A DNA stretch of 64,000 nucleotides, taken from Youngiibacter multivorans. GTDB taxonomy: Bacteria; Bacillota; Clostridia; Clostridiales; Clostridiaceae. The translations under genes and the position numbers were made by a program. The stretch is taken from the NCBI RefSeq assembly GCF_017873395.1, contig NZ_JAGGKC010000006.1, positions 62,001 to 126,000 of the forward strand, given 5' to 3'. The notes beneath the pieces were generated by a model. The model was not told the origin of the DNA. It searched no databases and saw nothing but the letters and a program-made list of their open reading frames with translations. Of the stretch, positions 6,946-14,981 are shown one piece after another. Each line of letters starts with the position of its first letter. The first letter of the stretch is position 1.

Positions 6946-7647
6946 TTACTCGGCCTGATCTTCTCCCTGCCTAGCTTCTATTATGGCATCTGCCAGTCTG
7001 CCTGTGATTAGCTTGACAGCCCTTATTGCATCGTCGTTTCCAGGAATGACATAGTCAATCTCGTCTGGATCACAGTTTGTGTCGACTATAGCAACTATTG
7101 GAATACCAAGAGTCTTGGCTTCCGCTATGGCTATTCTTTCCTTCCTTGGGTCAACAACGAACATTGCTCCGATATTCTTGGAGTTCATGTTCTTTATTCC
7201 GCCAAGGTTCTTCTCAAGCTTGTCCATCTCTTTGACAAGTGCTGCTACTTCCTTCTTGGGAAGTACTTCGAAGGTTCCATCCTCCTGCATCTTCTTGAGT
7301 GACTCAAGCCTGCCGATTCTGGTCTTTATGGTGTTGAAGTTTGTGAGCATTCCACCAAGCCATCTGTTGTTGACGAAGTGCATTCCTGCCCTTGTTGCCT
7401 CTTCCTGTATAGCTTCCTGAGCCTGCTTCTTTGTTCCTACGAAAAGAATGTCCTTGCCATCAGCTGCGACTTCCTTAACGAAGTTATACGCCTCGTCAAC
7501 CTTCTTCACAGTCTTCTGCAGATCTATTATGTAGATCCCGTTCCTCTCTGTGAAAATGTACGGAGCCATTTTGGGGTTCCATCTCCTTGTCTGGTGTCCG
7601 AAATGGACTCCAGCTTCGAGGAGCTGCTTCATTGAAATTACTGCCAT
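6946..7647 (-). CDS. rpsB: 30S ribosomal protein S2
   Basis: Structural protein of the small ribosomal subunit. It begins MAVISMKQLLEAGVHFGHQTRRWNPKM and contains NNRWLGGMLTN and VDPRKERIAIAEA, diagnostic for bacterial S2; 233 residues is the expected length. The start has a GGAGG ribosome binding site. A promoter candidate lies about 110 bases upstream, leaving an untranslated leader typical for an autoregulated ribosomal protein gene, although I could not identify a known leader class. Confidence 0.97.
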   Translation of the reverse strand: MAVISMKQLLEAGVHFGHQTRRWNPKMAPYIFTERNGIYIIDLQKTVKKVDEAYNFVKEVAADGKDILFVGTKKQAQEAIQEEATRAGMHFVNNRWLGGMLTNFNTIKTRIGRLESLKKMQEDGTFEVLPKKEVAALVKEMDKLEKNLGGIKNMNSKNIGAMFVVDPRKERIAIAEAKTLGIPIVAIVDTNCDPDEIDYVIPGNDDAIRAVKLITGRLADAIIEARQGEDQAE

Positions 7648-7758
7648 TTTTTGTTACCTCCTGGTTTTTTAACTTCCACGGCCATCATCTTTCAGTAGAA
7701 CCTCTTTCAAGGCACCACTACTAAAATCAGGACGTGTGTTTATTTTTTATCCTCAAGT

Positions 7759-7787
7759 ATTGTACCATATGCACCAAAGTCACGCAA
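7759..7787 (-). promoter_or_regulatory. Promoter candidate for rpsB-tsf
   Basis: On the minus strand an extended -10 (TGG then TACAAT, 7764-7759) lies 17 bases from a weak -35, TTGCGT (7787-7782). A leader of about 105 bases would precede the rpsB ATG. Confidence 0.5.
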
Positions 7788-7858
7788 TAGGAAGATTCCA
7801 GCAAGTTCCAGCCAAAATTTGTCATGCAAATTGCAGCCTTACATTCAGCAAGCAGGAC

Positions 7859-8302
7859 TCAAAGATTTACAACCTCAGCTCCACCAAAGACTTCAGCAAC
7901 AAAACCTGCTGCAACGCTGCGATGGCATTCCCTGTGGTCCTCTTCACTGCAAAGAAGGCACATTCCATCTATGATATCAGCATACTCTTCCAGAAGAACG
8001 CCCCTCATATTCCTCTCGCCAAGTATTCGCCTGAATTCATTTAAGAAGCTTGTCATGTCCAATCCTTTTCCTTTTCTTCTTTCAAACAGCCCTTCATCAG
8101 GTGCGAACCTGACATCATGCCTGTAGCCTATCCCGAGTATCTTGGCTGCAAAATATTCCAGGTCATTGCCTTTAGCAAATCCGGCAAGCTGCGATGTATT
8201 TTTGAGCCTTATATCGAGCAAGTAAGTGACATTATTTTTTCGGAGCAGTTCAAAAAAGGTTTCTGCGGACTTCCTGTTTGACCCGATGGTGAATATCCTC
8301 AT
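7859..8302 (-). CDS. DUF488 family protein
   Basis: Protein of 147 residues of unknown biochemical role. It starts MRIFTIGSNRKSAETFFELL and ends with LLCSEEDHRECHRS followed by an alpha-helical tail; the CxxxE...CHR cluster and an early TIG(H/S) motif define DUF488. Members are often predicted to bind nucleic acid or metal, but this is not established. It lies between codY and rpsB, separated from codY by a hairpin at 8331-8361. The start ATG is preceded by GGTGGAATATC, a reasonable ribosome binding site. It is not part of the standard codY-rpsB order, so it is an accessory insertion. Confidence 0.8.
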   Translation of the reverse strand: MRIFTIGSNRKSAETFFELLRKNNVTYLLDIRLKNTSQLAGFAKGNDLEYFAAKILGIGYRHDVRFAPDEGLFERRKGKGLDMTSFLNEFRRILGERNMRGVLLEEYADIIDGMCLLCSEEDHRECHRSVAAGFVAEVFGGAEVVNL

Positions 8303-8330
8303 GATATTCCACCTCCCACCTGAGAGTTCA

Positions 8331-8361
8331 AGCCCGGCTGAAGCTCACTTCAGACCGGGCT
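8331..8361 (-). terminator. Terminator-like hairpin after codY
   Basis: AGCCCGG and CCGGGCT, with inner CTTCA/TGAAG pairing and a small bulge, form a GC-rich stem 31 bases past the codY stop. The T tract on either strand is weak. Confidence 0.55.
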
Positions 8362-8391
8362 TTGCAATTGATGGTTCATTTAAGATCGATA

Positions 8392-9168
8392 CTATTTCTT
8401 GTCTATCCCAAGCCTGTCGAGAAGCTTGTCATTCAGGATGGTTATTCTCGTTCCCTTCATTCCCAGCGACCTTGACTTTATGACACCTGCGCTTTCGAAT
8501 TTACGGAGAGCATTGACTATTACTGACCTTGTTATGCCTACCTTGTCCGCAATCCTTGATGCAACGAGAAGTCCCTCGTTACCGTCCAGCTCCCTGAATA
8601 TATGGTTTACGGCTTCTCTCTCGCTGTATGAGAGAGTATCTATCGCCAGTTCCACAACGGCCGTCTTTCTGAGGTCCTCTTCAATCTCGATCTGCTTTGA
8701 CCTTAGGATCTCAAGGCCGATTATGGTTGCTGAATACTCTGCGAGTACCAGGTCGTCATCATCGAATGGCTCCAGGATACTTACAAGTATCAGAGTACCG
8801 AGTCTTTCCCTGTTTCCGTTGATAGGTACTATAGTAGTATACTTTGACTGATTGTCGTACTCCTTCTCGAAGTTCAGCACTTCCCTGTCTTTAGGCTCGA
8901 GATTCGATAGAGTCTCGCTTACCTTCAGAAGCACTTCATTGTACGACTCATTGAATCTTTTCTCATCCAGTATGTATGAGAACTCATCATTTGTTGTGAA
9001 GGCATTCCTAAGATTGAGACCAAGTATCTTTCCCCTTCTTGATACGACATAGACATCTGACTCAAGCTCTTCGCTAAGTATATGGCAGATATCGTCAAAG
9101 ACTACTGGGTCGGTACCTGATTTCTGAAGTATCTTGTTTAGCTTCCTTGTTTTGTTTAGCAGTGACAT
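8392..9168 (-). CDS. codY: Global transcriptional regulator CodY
   Basis: GTP- and branched-chain-amino-acid-sensing repressor of Firmicutes. The N-terminal GAF domain spans about residues 1-155 (start MSLLNKTRKLNKILQ) and the C-terminal winged helix contains DKVGITRSVIVNALRKFES and SLGMKGTRI. The open frame runs five codons further to TTG at 9183, but that frame would read through the AGGAGG ribosome binding site. ATG at 9168 sits six bases after AGGAGG and gives the canonical 258 residues. A promoter (9242-9270) and a CodY-box-like sequence (9202-9216) precede it, which suggests autoregulation. Confidence 0.96.
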   Translation of the reverse strand: MSLLNKTRKLNKILQKSGTDPVVFDDICHILSEELESDVYVVSRRGKILGLNLRNAFTTNDEFSYILDEKRFNESYNEVLLKVSETLSNLEPKDREVLNFEKEYDNQSKYTTIVPINGNRERLGTLILVSILEPFDDDDLVLAEYSATIIGLEILRSKQIEIEEDLRKTAVVELAIDTLSYSEREAVNHIFRELDGNEGLLVASRIADKVGITRSVIVNALRKFESAGVIKSRSLGMKGTRITILNDKLLDRLGIDKK

Positions 9169-9201
9169 GTGCGACCTCCTCAAACAAATCTCATGATTTA
9201 C

Positions 9202-9216
9202 AATAATTAGAAAATT
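9202..9216. promoter_or_regulatory. Candidate CodY box upstream of codY
   Basis: AATAATTAGAAAATT differs at three of 15 positions from the known CodY box AATTTTCWGAAAATT. It lies downstream of the predicted codY start point and 34 bases before the start codon, a position where binding could block elongation. Confidence 0.45.
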
Positions 9217-9241
9217 TAGAATTATTCTAGATTCCTTAAAA

Positions 9242-9270
9242 ATAATAACATATTATCAAATAATATACAA
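9242..9270 (-). promoter_or_regulatory. Promoter candidate for codY
   Basis: TTGTAT (9270-9265) and TATTAT (9247-9242) on the minus strand are spaced 17 bases, with a TG one base before the -10 (extended -10). Confidence 0.55.
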
Positions 9271-9386
9271 TGCATTATTTTATATTGGCCTTGATTTTCA
9301 GTAATATTCATTCGCTATCCAAAAATTTCGAATTGTTCAGAATAGGCGCGATTGACCTTTAAGATATATTTTTATGCGCAAAAATA

Positions 9387-9403
9387 GGACGGTATTACCG
9401 TCC
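9387..9403 (-). terminator. Intrinsic terminator after topA
   Basis: GGACGGT and ACCGTCC form a seven-base stem with a three-base loop. The minus strand then reads ATTTTTG. It ends topA transcription before codY. Confidence 0.75.
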
Positions 9404-9409
9404 CATTCC

Positions 9410-11488
9410 TTACTTTTCCAATTTCACCTTGTTCTTGCAGGTTTCTACGGAGCATTCAAGATATGCCCCATCCTTCTTGGTGTATTTCTTATACTGCAGT
9501 CCGCCGCAAACAGCGCATTTTTCCTTGACAGGCTCATACCAGCTGACATAGTCGCATTCCGGATATCTGGAGCAGCCATAGAACCGCCTGCCCTTCCTGG
9601 ATTTCCTTGCGAGAACTTCGCCATCAGTGCACTTCGGACATGGGACGTCCAGCTTCTCAACGATCGGCTTTGTGTTTGTACATTCCGGATAGCCCGAGCA
9701 TGCGAGGAATTTGCCGAATCTGCCATTCTTTATCACGAAGTGCTTTCCGCACTTTTCGCATATTTCATCGGTGACCTCGTCCTCGATGGTGATCTTCGAT
9801 ACCTTGCTCTCAGCTTCCTCAATGTCCTTCTTAAGCGGTATATAGAAGCTTTCAACCACATCAGTCCACTTTGTTCCGCCTTCCTCTATCAGGTCGAGCT
9901 TCTCTTCTATTGAAGCGGTGAATTCCACATCAACCACATCCTTGAAATGTTCAGACATGATCGAATTGACTATCTTGCCAAGCTCCGTCGGCAGAAGGTT
10001 CTTCTTCTCCCTTTCAACGTACTGCCTGTCGAGCAGAGTCGATATGGTAGGAGCATATGTGGAAGGTCTTCCGATTCCGAGTTCCTCAAGTGTCTTTACA
10101 AACGAGGCCTCAGTGAACCTTGGAGGCGGCTGAGTGAAGTGCTGTTCAGGAAGGACCTTGTCCTTCTTGAGAATATCGCCTTCTTCAAGGTCAGGGATCA
10201 TGGTGTTCTCTTCCTCATCGTCATTCTTGTATTCATACAGCTTCATGAAGCCGTCGAATGCAACTGATGATCCGCTTGCCCTCAGTATGTAGCTTCCGTT
10301 TTCAACCTCCAGGCTAACAGTATCTATTTTTGCAGATTCCATCTGGCTGGCAAGGAACCTTTCCCATATGAGCCTGTAAAGCTTCAGTTCCTCATCCTTG
10401 AGGCTTCCCTTGACGACATCAGGTGTCAGAGCCACATTAGATGGCCTTATTGCTTCATGCGCATCCTGGGCTCCCTTCTTGCCCTTGTATGTCTTAGGGA
10501 CTGAAGGGTAGTATTCAGGACCGAAAGTATCCAGAATGAAATCCTTGGCCATGGCCTGGGCTTCGTTGGATATCCTTACAGAGTCAGTTCTCATGTATGT
10601 TATGAGTCCTACTGTTCCATGTCCCTTTACGTCTACACCCTCATAAAGTCTCTGGGCGATTCCCATAGTCCTTTTTGTCTGGAAGTTCAATCTCCTTGAT
10701 GCTTCCTGCTGGAGGGTGGATGTTATGAATGGAGGCAGAGGGTTCTTCGCCTTCTGGCCTTTCTTGAGGCTTTTGACCCTGAACTCGCCCTTTTCAAGCT
10801 CCTTCCTTATAGCCTCAGCTTCCTTTGCATTGGAAATCTCAACCTTCTTTCCATTCTTGGTTGACAGCCTGGTCTTGATCTTCTTGGCAGCCTTTGTGAG
10901 TAGCGCCTCAATAGTCCAGTATTCCTTGCTTTCAAAATTTCCAATTTCAGTCTCTCTGTCACATATGAGCTTCAGAGCTGCGGATTGTACCCTACCTGCA
11001 CTCAGTCCCCATTTGACATTTTTCCAGAGTATGGGACTTATCTCATATCCCACAAGCCTGTCCAGTATCCTTCTCGCCTGCTGGGCGTCGAAAAGATGCT
11101 CGTTAATGGGTCTTGCATGCTTGATCGAGTTCTTTACAGCATCCTTTGTGATCTCATTGAACTCGATCCTTACCTTCTGCTTGGGATCAAGCTTAAGGAT
11201 TTCGGCAAGATGATAGCTTATGGCTTCCCCTTCACGGTCAGGGTCAGTTGCGAGATAAACGATATCTGATTTCTTGGCCTGTTTTTTCAGATTGTCGATG
11301 AGGTCGCCTTTCCCCCTGATTGTTATGTACTTTGGCTCAAAATTATTGTCGACATTGACTCCAAGCTGACTTTTAGGAAGGTCCCTAATATGTCCCATGG
11401 ATGCCTCGACTACATAGTCCTTGCCCAGATATTTCTTTATGGTCTTGGCTTTAGCCGGTGATTCAACTATGACGAGTTTCTGGCTCAT
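9410..11488 (-). CDS. topA: DNA topoisomerase I (type IA)
   Basis: Relaxes negatively supercoiled DNA. The Toprim domain holds VIVESPAKAKTIKKYLG at the N-terminus and TDPDREGEAI. The catalytic tyrosine is in the ITYMRTDSVR motif. Three C-terminal zinc-binding modules follow (CEKCGKHF...CSGYPEC, CPKCTDGE...CSRYPEC, CAVCGGLQ...C). The open frame begins eight codons earlier at 11512, but ATG at 11488 has AAGGGGA six bases upstream and starts with the family-standard MSQKLVIVES, 692 residues. A consensus promoter lies at 11569-11597, directly after dprA. Confidence 0.97.
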   Translation of the reverse strand: MSQKLVIVESPAKAKTIKKYLGKDYVVEASMGHIRDLPKSQLGVNVDNNFEPKYITIRGKGDLIDNLKKQAKKSDIVYLATDPDREGEAISYHLAEILKLDPKQKVRIEFNEITKDAVKNSIKHARPINEHLFDAQQARRILDRLVGYEISPILWKNVKWGLSAGRVQSAALKLICDRETEIGNFESKEYWTIEALLTKAAKKIKTRLSTKNGKKVEISNAKEAEAIRKELEKGEFRVKSLKKGQKAKNPLPPFITSTLQQEASRRLNFQTKRTMGIAQRLYEGVDVKGHGTVGLITYMRTDSVRISNEAQAMAKDFILDTFGPEYYPSVPKTYKGKKGAQDAHEAIRPSNVALTPDVVKGSLKDEELKLYRLIWERFLASQMESAKIDTVSLEVENGSYILRASGSSVAFDGFMKLYEYKNDDEEENTMIPDLEEGDILKKDKVLPEQHFTQPPPRFTEASFVKTLEELGIGRPSTYAPTISTLLDRQYVEREKKNLLPTELGKIVNSIMSEHFKDVVDVEFTASIEEKLDLIEEGGTKWTDVVESFYIPLKKDIEEAESKVSKITIEDEVTDEICEKCGKHFVIKNGRFGKFLACSGYPECTNTKPIVEKLDVPCPKCTDGEVLARKSRKGRRFYGCSRYPECDYVSWYEPVKEKCAVCGGLQYKKYTKKDGAYLECSVETCKNKVKLEK

Positions 11489-11538
11489 TCGTTTCCCCTT
11501 TGTCCTGTCCATGGTATTTTACGACAGCAAGTTTGCGA

Positions 11539-11556
11539 GCGATATCGAAATATCGC
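11539..11556 (-). promoter_or_regulatory. UUCG-loop hairpin in the topA leader
   Basis: In the minus-strand RNA GCGATAT pairs with ATATCGC around a TTCG tetraloop, inside the 70-base leader of topA. It is flanked by the two arms of a 9-base inverted repeat, CCATGGTAT (11509-11517) and ATACCATGG (11574-11582). Confidence 0.5.
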
Positions 11557-11568
11557 AATTTATTCCAT

Positions 11569-11597
11569 ATTCTATACCATGGTTTCAAAATTGTCAA
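11569..11597 (-). promoter_or_regulatory. Consensus promoter for topA
   Basis: TTGACA (11597-11592) and TAGAAT (11574-11569) on the minus strand are separated by 17 bases. The -35 starts 11 bases beyond the dprA stop codon. Confidence 0.75.
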
Positions 11598-11607
11598 AAA
11601 TTTGGCA

Positions 11608-12609
11608 TTATATTTTTCTGAAAATTATTCTTGAATCCCCCGCAGGTTCGACACTGAATGATTTCTGAGACTGAAATATATGCCTTTCAATGATATCCTG
11701 CTGCAATCCGGTAATCCTTGAAACGAAGGTCTTTTCTACAGGAATGTCTAAAAGCCCGATGTCCTCCATCCTCCATCCAATACATTCAGGATTAAAGGAA
11801 ATAAGGTCAGATGCAAGCTCCGACGGATGGGAGAGAAGCCTTGCACCCATCTGGATCAGCTGATGGACTCCCCTTGAGCCTTCACTCCGGATGTCTCCCG
11901 GCACAGCATAGACTCTTCTGTTCCATTCCTCAGCGTATGAGGCGGTATGAAGACTTCCGCTTTTATCTCTAGCCTCTGTAACTACCACAGCTGACGACAA
12001 AGCTGCTATTATCCTGTTTCTCATCGGGAATGTCCATTTTTTCGGTTTGAATCCCGGCGGATATTCGCTTATGAGCACTCCATTTTCAGCAATTGAATTG
12101 AAAAGCCTCCGATTTTCGGCAGGATAAGCCACATCCACTCCGCACCCGAGTATGCAAGCTGTTTTCCCTTCATTATATAAGGCAGCGAGGTGTGCTTCGG
12201 TGTCAGCGCCTCTGGCACCCCCGCTTACAACGCAGGCTCCGCATCGGGATGCAGATGAAGAAGCCATCCTTGCCGCGAACCTTCCGTACTCTGAGCAGTT
12301 CCTTGAACCAACGACTCCTATACAGGGCCTTCCCACGACAGACAGATCACCCCTGTAGTAAAGGACCATCGGCGGTGATTCCATCATGTACAGCTGCTCC
12401 GGATAATCAGGGTCACCGACTGCAGTCACTTTGGCACCTGCCTTCTTCACAAGGCCGAGTGCTTCAGAAGCTTCCTTTTCTGCTGCACTCCCGTCATAAG
12501 GAGCCCTGTGCTCCATGATCAGCCTTTCCTTTTCTGAGTAGGGTACAGACGAGAGAGCGATGGCGAGCCTTACTTTTCGATCGAGCGACCTGGCTGATTC
12601 CCTGTCCAT
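11608..12609 (-). CDS. dprA: DNA processing protein DprA
   Basis: Loads RecA on incoming single-stranded DNA in natural transformation. The Rossmann-like core has GVVGSRNCSEYGR, VVSGGARGADTEAH and RNRIIAALSSAVVVTEA, followed by GSLHTASYA. ATG at 12609 has AGGAGG seven bases upstream and yields 333 residues; the longer open frame (12630) is not preceded by a site. It follows rnhB closely and precedes topA. The yraN and comM genes that often lie between rnhB and dprA in Clostridia are absent here. Whether the strain is transformable cannot be judged from this window. Confidence 0.94.
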   Translation of the reverse strand: MDRESARSLDRKVRLAIALSSVPYSEKERLIMEHRAPYDGSAAEKEASEALGLVKKAGAKVTAVGDPDYPEQLYMMESPPMVLYYRGDLSVVGRPCIGVVGSRNCSEYGRFAARMASSSASRCGACVVSGGARGADTEAHLAALYNEGKTACILGCGVDVAYPAENRRLFNSIAENGVLISEYPPGFKPKKWTFPMRNRIIAALSSAVVVTEARDKSGSLHTASYAEEWNRRVYAVPGDIRSEGSRGVHQLIQMGARLLSHPSELASDLISFNPECIGWRMEDIGLLDIPVEKTFVSRITGLQQDIIERHIFQSQKSFSVEPAGDSRIIFRKI

Positions 12610-12665
12610 GAACATACCTCCTGCAAGCATGATGTATCCATTATGCCTTCAGGAGGTATCCTTAT

Positions 12666-13478
12666 TCATTCTTCAGATTTTTCAAGTATTCCGGAAAGAA
12701 AGCTCATCCTATGGATTGGACATGGTCCAAGCCTTTTCAGCGCATCGATATGCACCGAGCTTCCGTAGCCCACATTGGAGTCGAATCCATACTCCGGATA
12801 GTAAAGGTTCATGTTCTCCATTATCCTGTCCCTGTGGACCTTGGCAATTATCGAAGCGCATGCTATGGCTGCGCTCTTCGTATCTCCCTTTATGACTGCG
12901 GTGTTCCTTCCCCTGAAGTCCTTTATTGGATACCCGTCGGAAAGGACCATGTCGACCTTTATGCCGATCTGCCTGAGAGAACCTCTGAACACCTCATGGT
13001 TGCAATAGGATATTCCAATCCTGTCAATGTCAAGGTTGCTCATCTCATAGATTGCAAAGGCTTCCGCCTGATCCTTGATTTTCTCAAAAAGTTCCTCCCT
13101 CTTCTTCCTTGAAAGCTTCTTGGAGTCATTAATTTCAAGAATCAGGGATGTGTCCGGGCTGTCTGTCTTCAGTACTACGGCAGCACCGACTATAGGGCCG
13201 GCAAGAGGTCCTCTGCCTACCTCATCAACACCTGCAACAAGATTCCCGAACCTTGCGTCAAAATCATACAATGCCCTGACCCGCGCAAGTTCTGCAGATA
13301 TCTTCTCTTCTTCCCTGGTTATGAAGCTGCAAAGGTCCCTTACGGAAGACCTGCTGTCGCTCCCCAGTACATCCATCCAGTAGTCCTTGTCCACAAGCAG
13401 CTGTCTGAAATTGTCCCTTACGAATCGCGAGACCTCAGAAGCCTTCATTCCACCGATTCCATCATTCATCCTGGTCAT
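12666..13478 (-). CDS. rnhB: Ribonuclease HII
   Basis: Removes ribonucleotides from DNA and RNA primers. The motif VAGVDEVGRGPLAGPIVGAAVVL has the catalytic DEVG acids, and NDSKKLSRKKREELF, KGDTKSAAIACASIIAKVHRD and YPEYGFDSNVGYGS follow. An N-terminal extension of about 80 residues resembles that of the Bacillus enzyme. The start is ambiguous: ATG at 13478 overlaps rbgA by 17 bases, and ATGs at 13469 and 13448 are also possible; the last has GGTGGA immediately before it. It is in the rplS-rbgA-rnhB order. Confidence 0.94.
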   Translation of the reverse strand: MTRMNDGIGGMKASEVSRFVRDNFRQLLVDKDYWMDVLGSDSRSSVRDLCSFITREEEKISAELARVRALYDFDARFGNLVAGVDEVGRGPLAGPIVGAAVVLKTDSPDTSLILEINDSKKLSRKKREELFEKIKDQAEAFAIYEMSNLDIDRIGISYCNHEVFRGSLRQIGIKVDMVLSDGYPIKDFRGRNTAVIKGDTKSAAIACASIIAKVHRDRIMENMNLYYPEYGFDSNVGYGSSVHIDALKRLGPCPIHRMSFLSGILEKSEE

Positions 13479-14409
13479 CCTGCACTTCCTGCTCTACCTG
13501 CTCTTCCTGCACTTCCTGCTCTACCAGTTCATCGTGCTCTACCTGCTCTTCCTGCTCTTCCTCTTCTTCCGGCCATTCGAGTGTTATGTTGCCAAGCTTG
13601 TTGCCCCTGAATTCGTCAAGCAGCATCACCGCGACCCTGTTGTAGTCAATTTCGCCTTTGGCCATGATGCAGCCGCGCTTTTTTGCGATCTTCTCCATAG
13701 TCTCCAAAGGATCCTCTGATACGGAATCTATCTTGTATCTATCCACAAGCCTGTCGCCATAATGTCTGGATAGCCTCTCCACAAGCCTCAGTGCAAGGGT
13801 CTCTATATCCATGATCTCATCCTTGATTGCGCCAGTAAATGCCAGGTTCAGGGATGTCTTCTCATCCTCGAACTTTGGCCAGAGGATTCCAGGAGTATCA
13901 AGCAGCTCGATGCCATCCTTGGTCTTTATCCACTGCTTGTTCTTGGTTACACCCGGCCTGTCACCAACCTTTGCGATTGAAGCCCTTGCCATCTTGTTGA
14001 TGAATGAAGATTTGCCGACGTTTGGTATCCCGACAACCATGACACGCATGGTGTAATTTACGATTCCTCTGTTCCTGCTCCTCTCCAGCTTTTCATGAAG
14101 AAGCTCAGTAAGTGCAGGCTTTATGGAATTAAGCCCCTGTCCGGTAAGCGAGTTCACTTCAAGGACCCTTGTAGTGTCATTCTCCAGCTTCCTTATCCAC
14201 CTTCTGGTGACTGCGCTTTCGGATATGTCAGCCTTGTTCAGAAGGACAAGTCTCGGCTTGTTCTTTATGATCTTATCTACCTGGGGATTCTTGGAGGACC
14301 TGACGATCCTTGCATCCCTTATCTCGATTACAGCATCTACCAGCTTGAGATTTTCCTCGATTTCCCTTCTTGTCTTGACCATATGGCCAGGGAACCAGTT
14401 AATTGCCAT
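13462..14409 (-). CDS. rbgA: Ribosome biogenesis GTPase RbgA (YlqF)
   Basis: Circularly permuted GTPase needed for late 50S assembly. The G motifs appear in the permuted order: LLNKADIS (G4, about residue 54), then GIPNVGKSSFINKM (G1), GVTKNKQW (G2) and LLDTPGILWPKF (G3). The N-terminal MAINWFPGHMVKTRREI is diagnostic. At 315 residues it is longer than usual because of an acidic, repetitive C-terminal tail of about 35 residues rich in E, Q and V, encoded by a short tandem repeat (13470-13562). It is downstream of rplS across a terminator. Confidence 0.95.
   Translation of the reverse strand: MAINWFPGHMVKTRREIEENLKLVDAVIEIRDARIVRSSKNPQVDKIIKNKPRLVLLNKADISESAVTRRWIRKLENDTTRVLEVNSLTGQGLNSIKPALTELLHEKLERSRNRGIVNYTMRVMVVGIPNVGKSSFINKMARASIAKVGDRPGVTKNKQWIKTKDGIELLDTPGILWPKFEDEKTSLNLAFTGAIKDEIMDIETLALRLVERLSRHYGDRLVDRYKIDSVSEDPLETMEKIAKKRGCIMAKGEIDYNRVAVMLLDEFRGNKLGNITLEWPEEEEEQEEQVEHDELVEQEVQEEQVEQEVQDDQDE
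13470..13562. repeat. Degenerate short tandem repeat encoding the acidic tail of RbgA
   Basis: Units such as CTGCACTTCCTGCTCTACC and CTGCTCTTC recur several times in head-to-tail order on the plus strand. On the coding strand they give EQEEQVEH, LVEQEVQEEQVEQEVQ style repeats. The stretch is within the coding frame and ends near the stop codon, so length changes in units of three would be tolerated. Confidence 0.7.
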
Positions 14410-14440
14410 GCCATCACTTCCTTTCTATATGGATATAAAC

Positions 14441-14465
14441 AAAAAAGAGACCAAGGTCTCTTTTT
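14441..14465 (-). terminator. Intrinsic terminator after rplS
   Basis: AAAAAGAGACC and GGTCTCTTTTT form an 11-base stem around AA on either strand, with a T run on the minus strand. It lies between rplS and rbgA. Only 31 bases separate it from the rbgA start codon, so rbgA depends on readthrough or a promoter inside rplS. Confidence 0.8.
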
Positions 14466-14473
14466 CATCCGGA

Positions 14474-14827
14474 TTATCTTGCTTCCTTGACCTTAGCGGC
14501 CTTTCCGACCCTGTCTCTGAGGTAGAACAGCTTGGCCCTTCTGACCCTGCCGTGCCTGACCACTTCAACCTTCTCTACTGAAGGTGCATTGACTGGGAAC
14601 GTCTTTTCGACGCCTACTCCGTAAGCGAGCCTTCTTACTGTGAAGTTCTCTCTTGCTCCGCCATTCTGGATCTTTGTAACAGTTCCCTCAAAGATCTGTA
14701 CCCTCTCCCTGGCGCCTTCCTTGATCCTTACGTGGACCTTTACTGTGTCTCCGACGTTGAACTCAGGAAGAGCTTCTCCTCTGAGCTGCTCGGCTTCGAT
14801 AGCCTTTATCAGTTCATTCATGTGCAT
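14474..14827 (-). CDS. rplS: 50S ribosomal protein L19
   Basis: Large-subunit protein at the subunit interface. The sequence has FNVGDTVKVHVRIKEGARER, FEGTVTKIQNGG and FPVNAPSVEKVEVVRHGRVRRAKLFYLRD, all diagnostic of bacterial L19; 117 residues is normal. GGAGGG lies five bases before the ATG. It has its own promoter candidate (14901-14929) and a leader of about 65 bases, and a strong terminator follows. Confidence 0.97.
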   Translation of the reverse strand: MHMNELIKAIEAEQLRGEALPEFNVGDTVKVHVRIKEGARERVQIFEGTVTKIQNGGARENFTVRRLAYGVGVEKTFPVNAPSVEKVEVVRHGRVRRAKLFYLRDRVGKAAKVKEAR

Positions 14828-14900
14828 TCCCTCCTATTAGATTAAATTGACGTTCATAGGAAATGAATCCAAGAGGACCGCCCGTACTAGCACAAACTAT

Positions 14901-14929
14901 ATTCTAACATAGAACAATCAAGATGTGCA
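14901..14929 (-). promoter_or_regulatory. Promoter candidate for rplS
   Basis: On the minus strand TGCACA (14929-14924) and TAGAAT (14906-14901) are spaced 17 bases. The leader between the predicted start point and rplS is about 65 bases; I could not match it with confidence to a known L19 leader. Confidence 0.45.
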
Positions 14930-14955
14930 ACAAATTTTGTAATGTTCCTTGAAGT

Positions 14956-14976
14956 TTGACGGCTTGATTTAGACCG
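14956..14976 (-). terminator. Short hairpin after trmD
   Basis: TGACGG and CCGTCA with an intervening nine to eleven bases lie just past the trmD stop codon. The T tract is poor, so this is a weak terminator call. Confidence 0.4.
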
Positions 14977-14981
14977 TCATT

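Noticed and set aside
13462..14409. Frameshift at the end of rbgA to explain the odd acidic tail
   Set aside because: The frame is continuous and the tail is encoded by an in-frame repeat ending at a normal stop codon.
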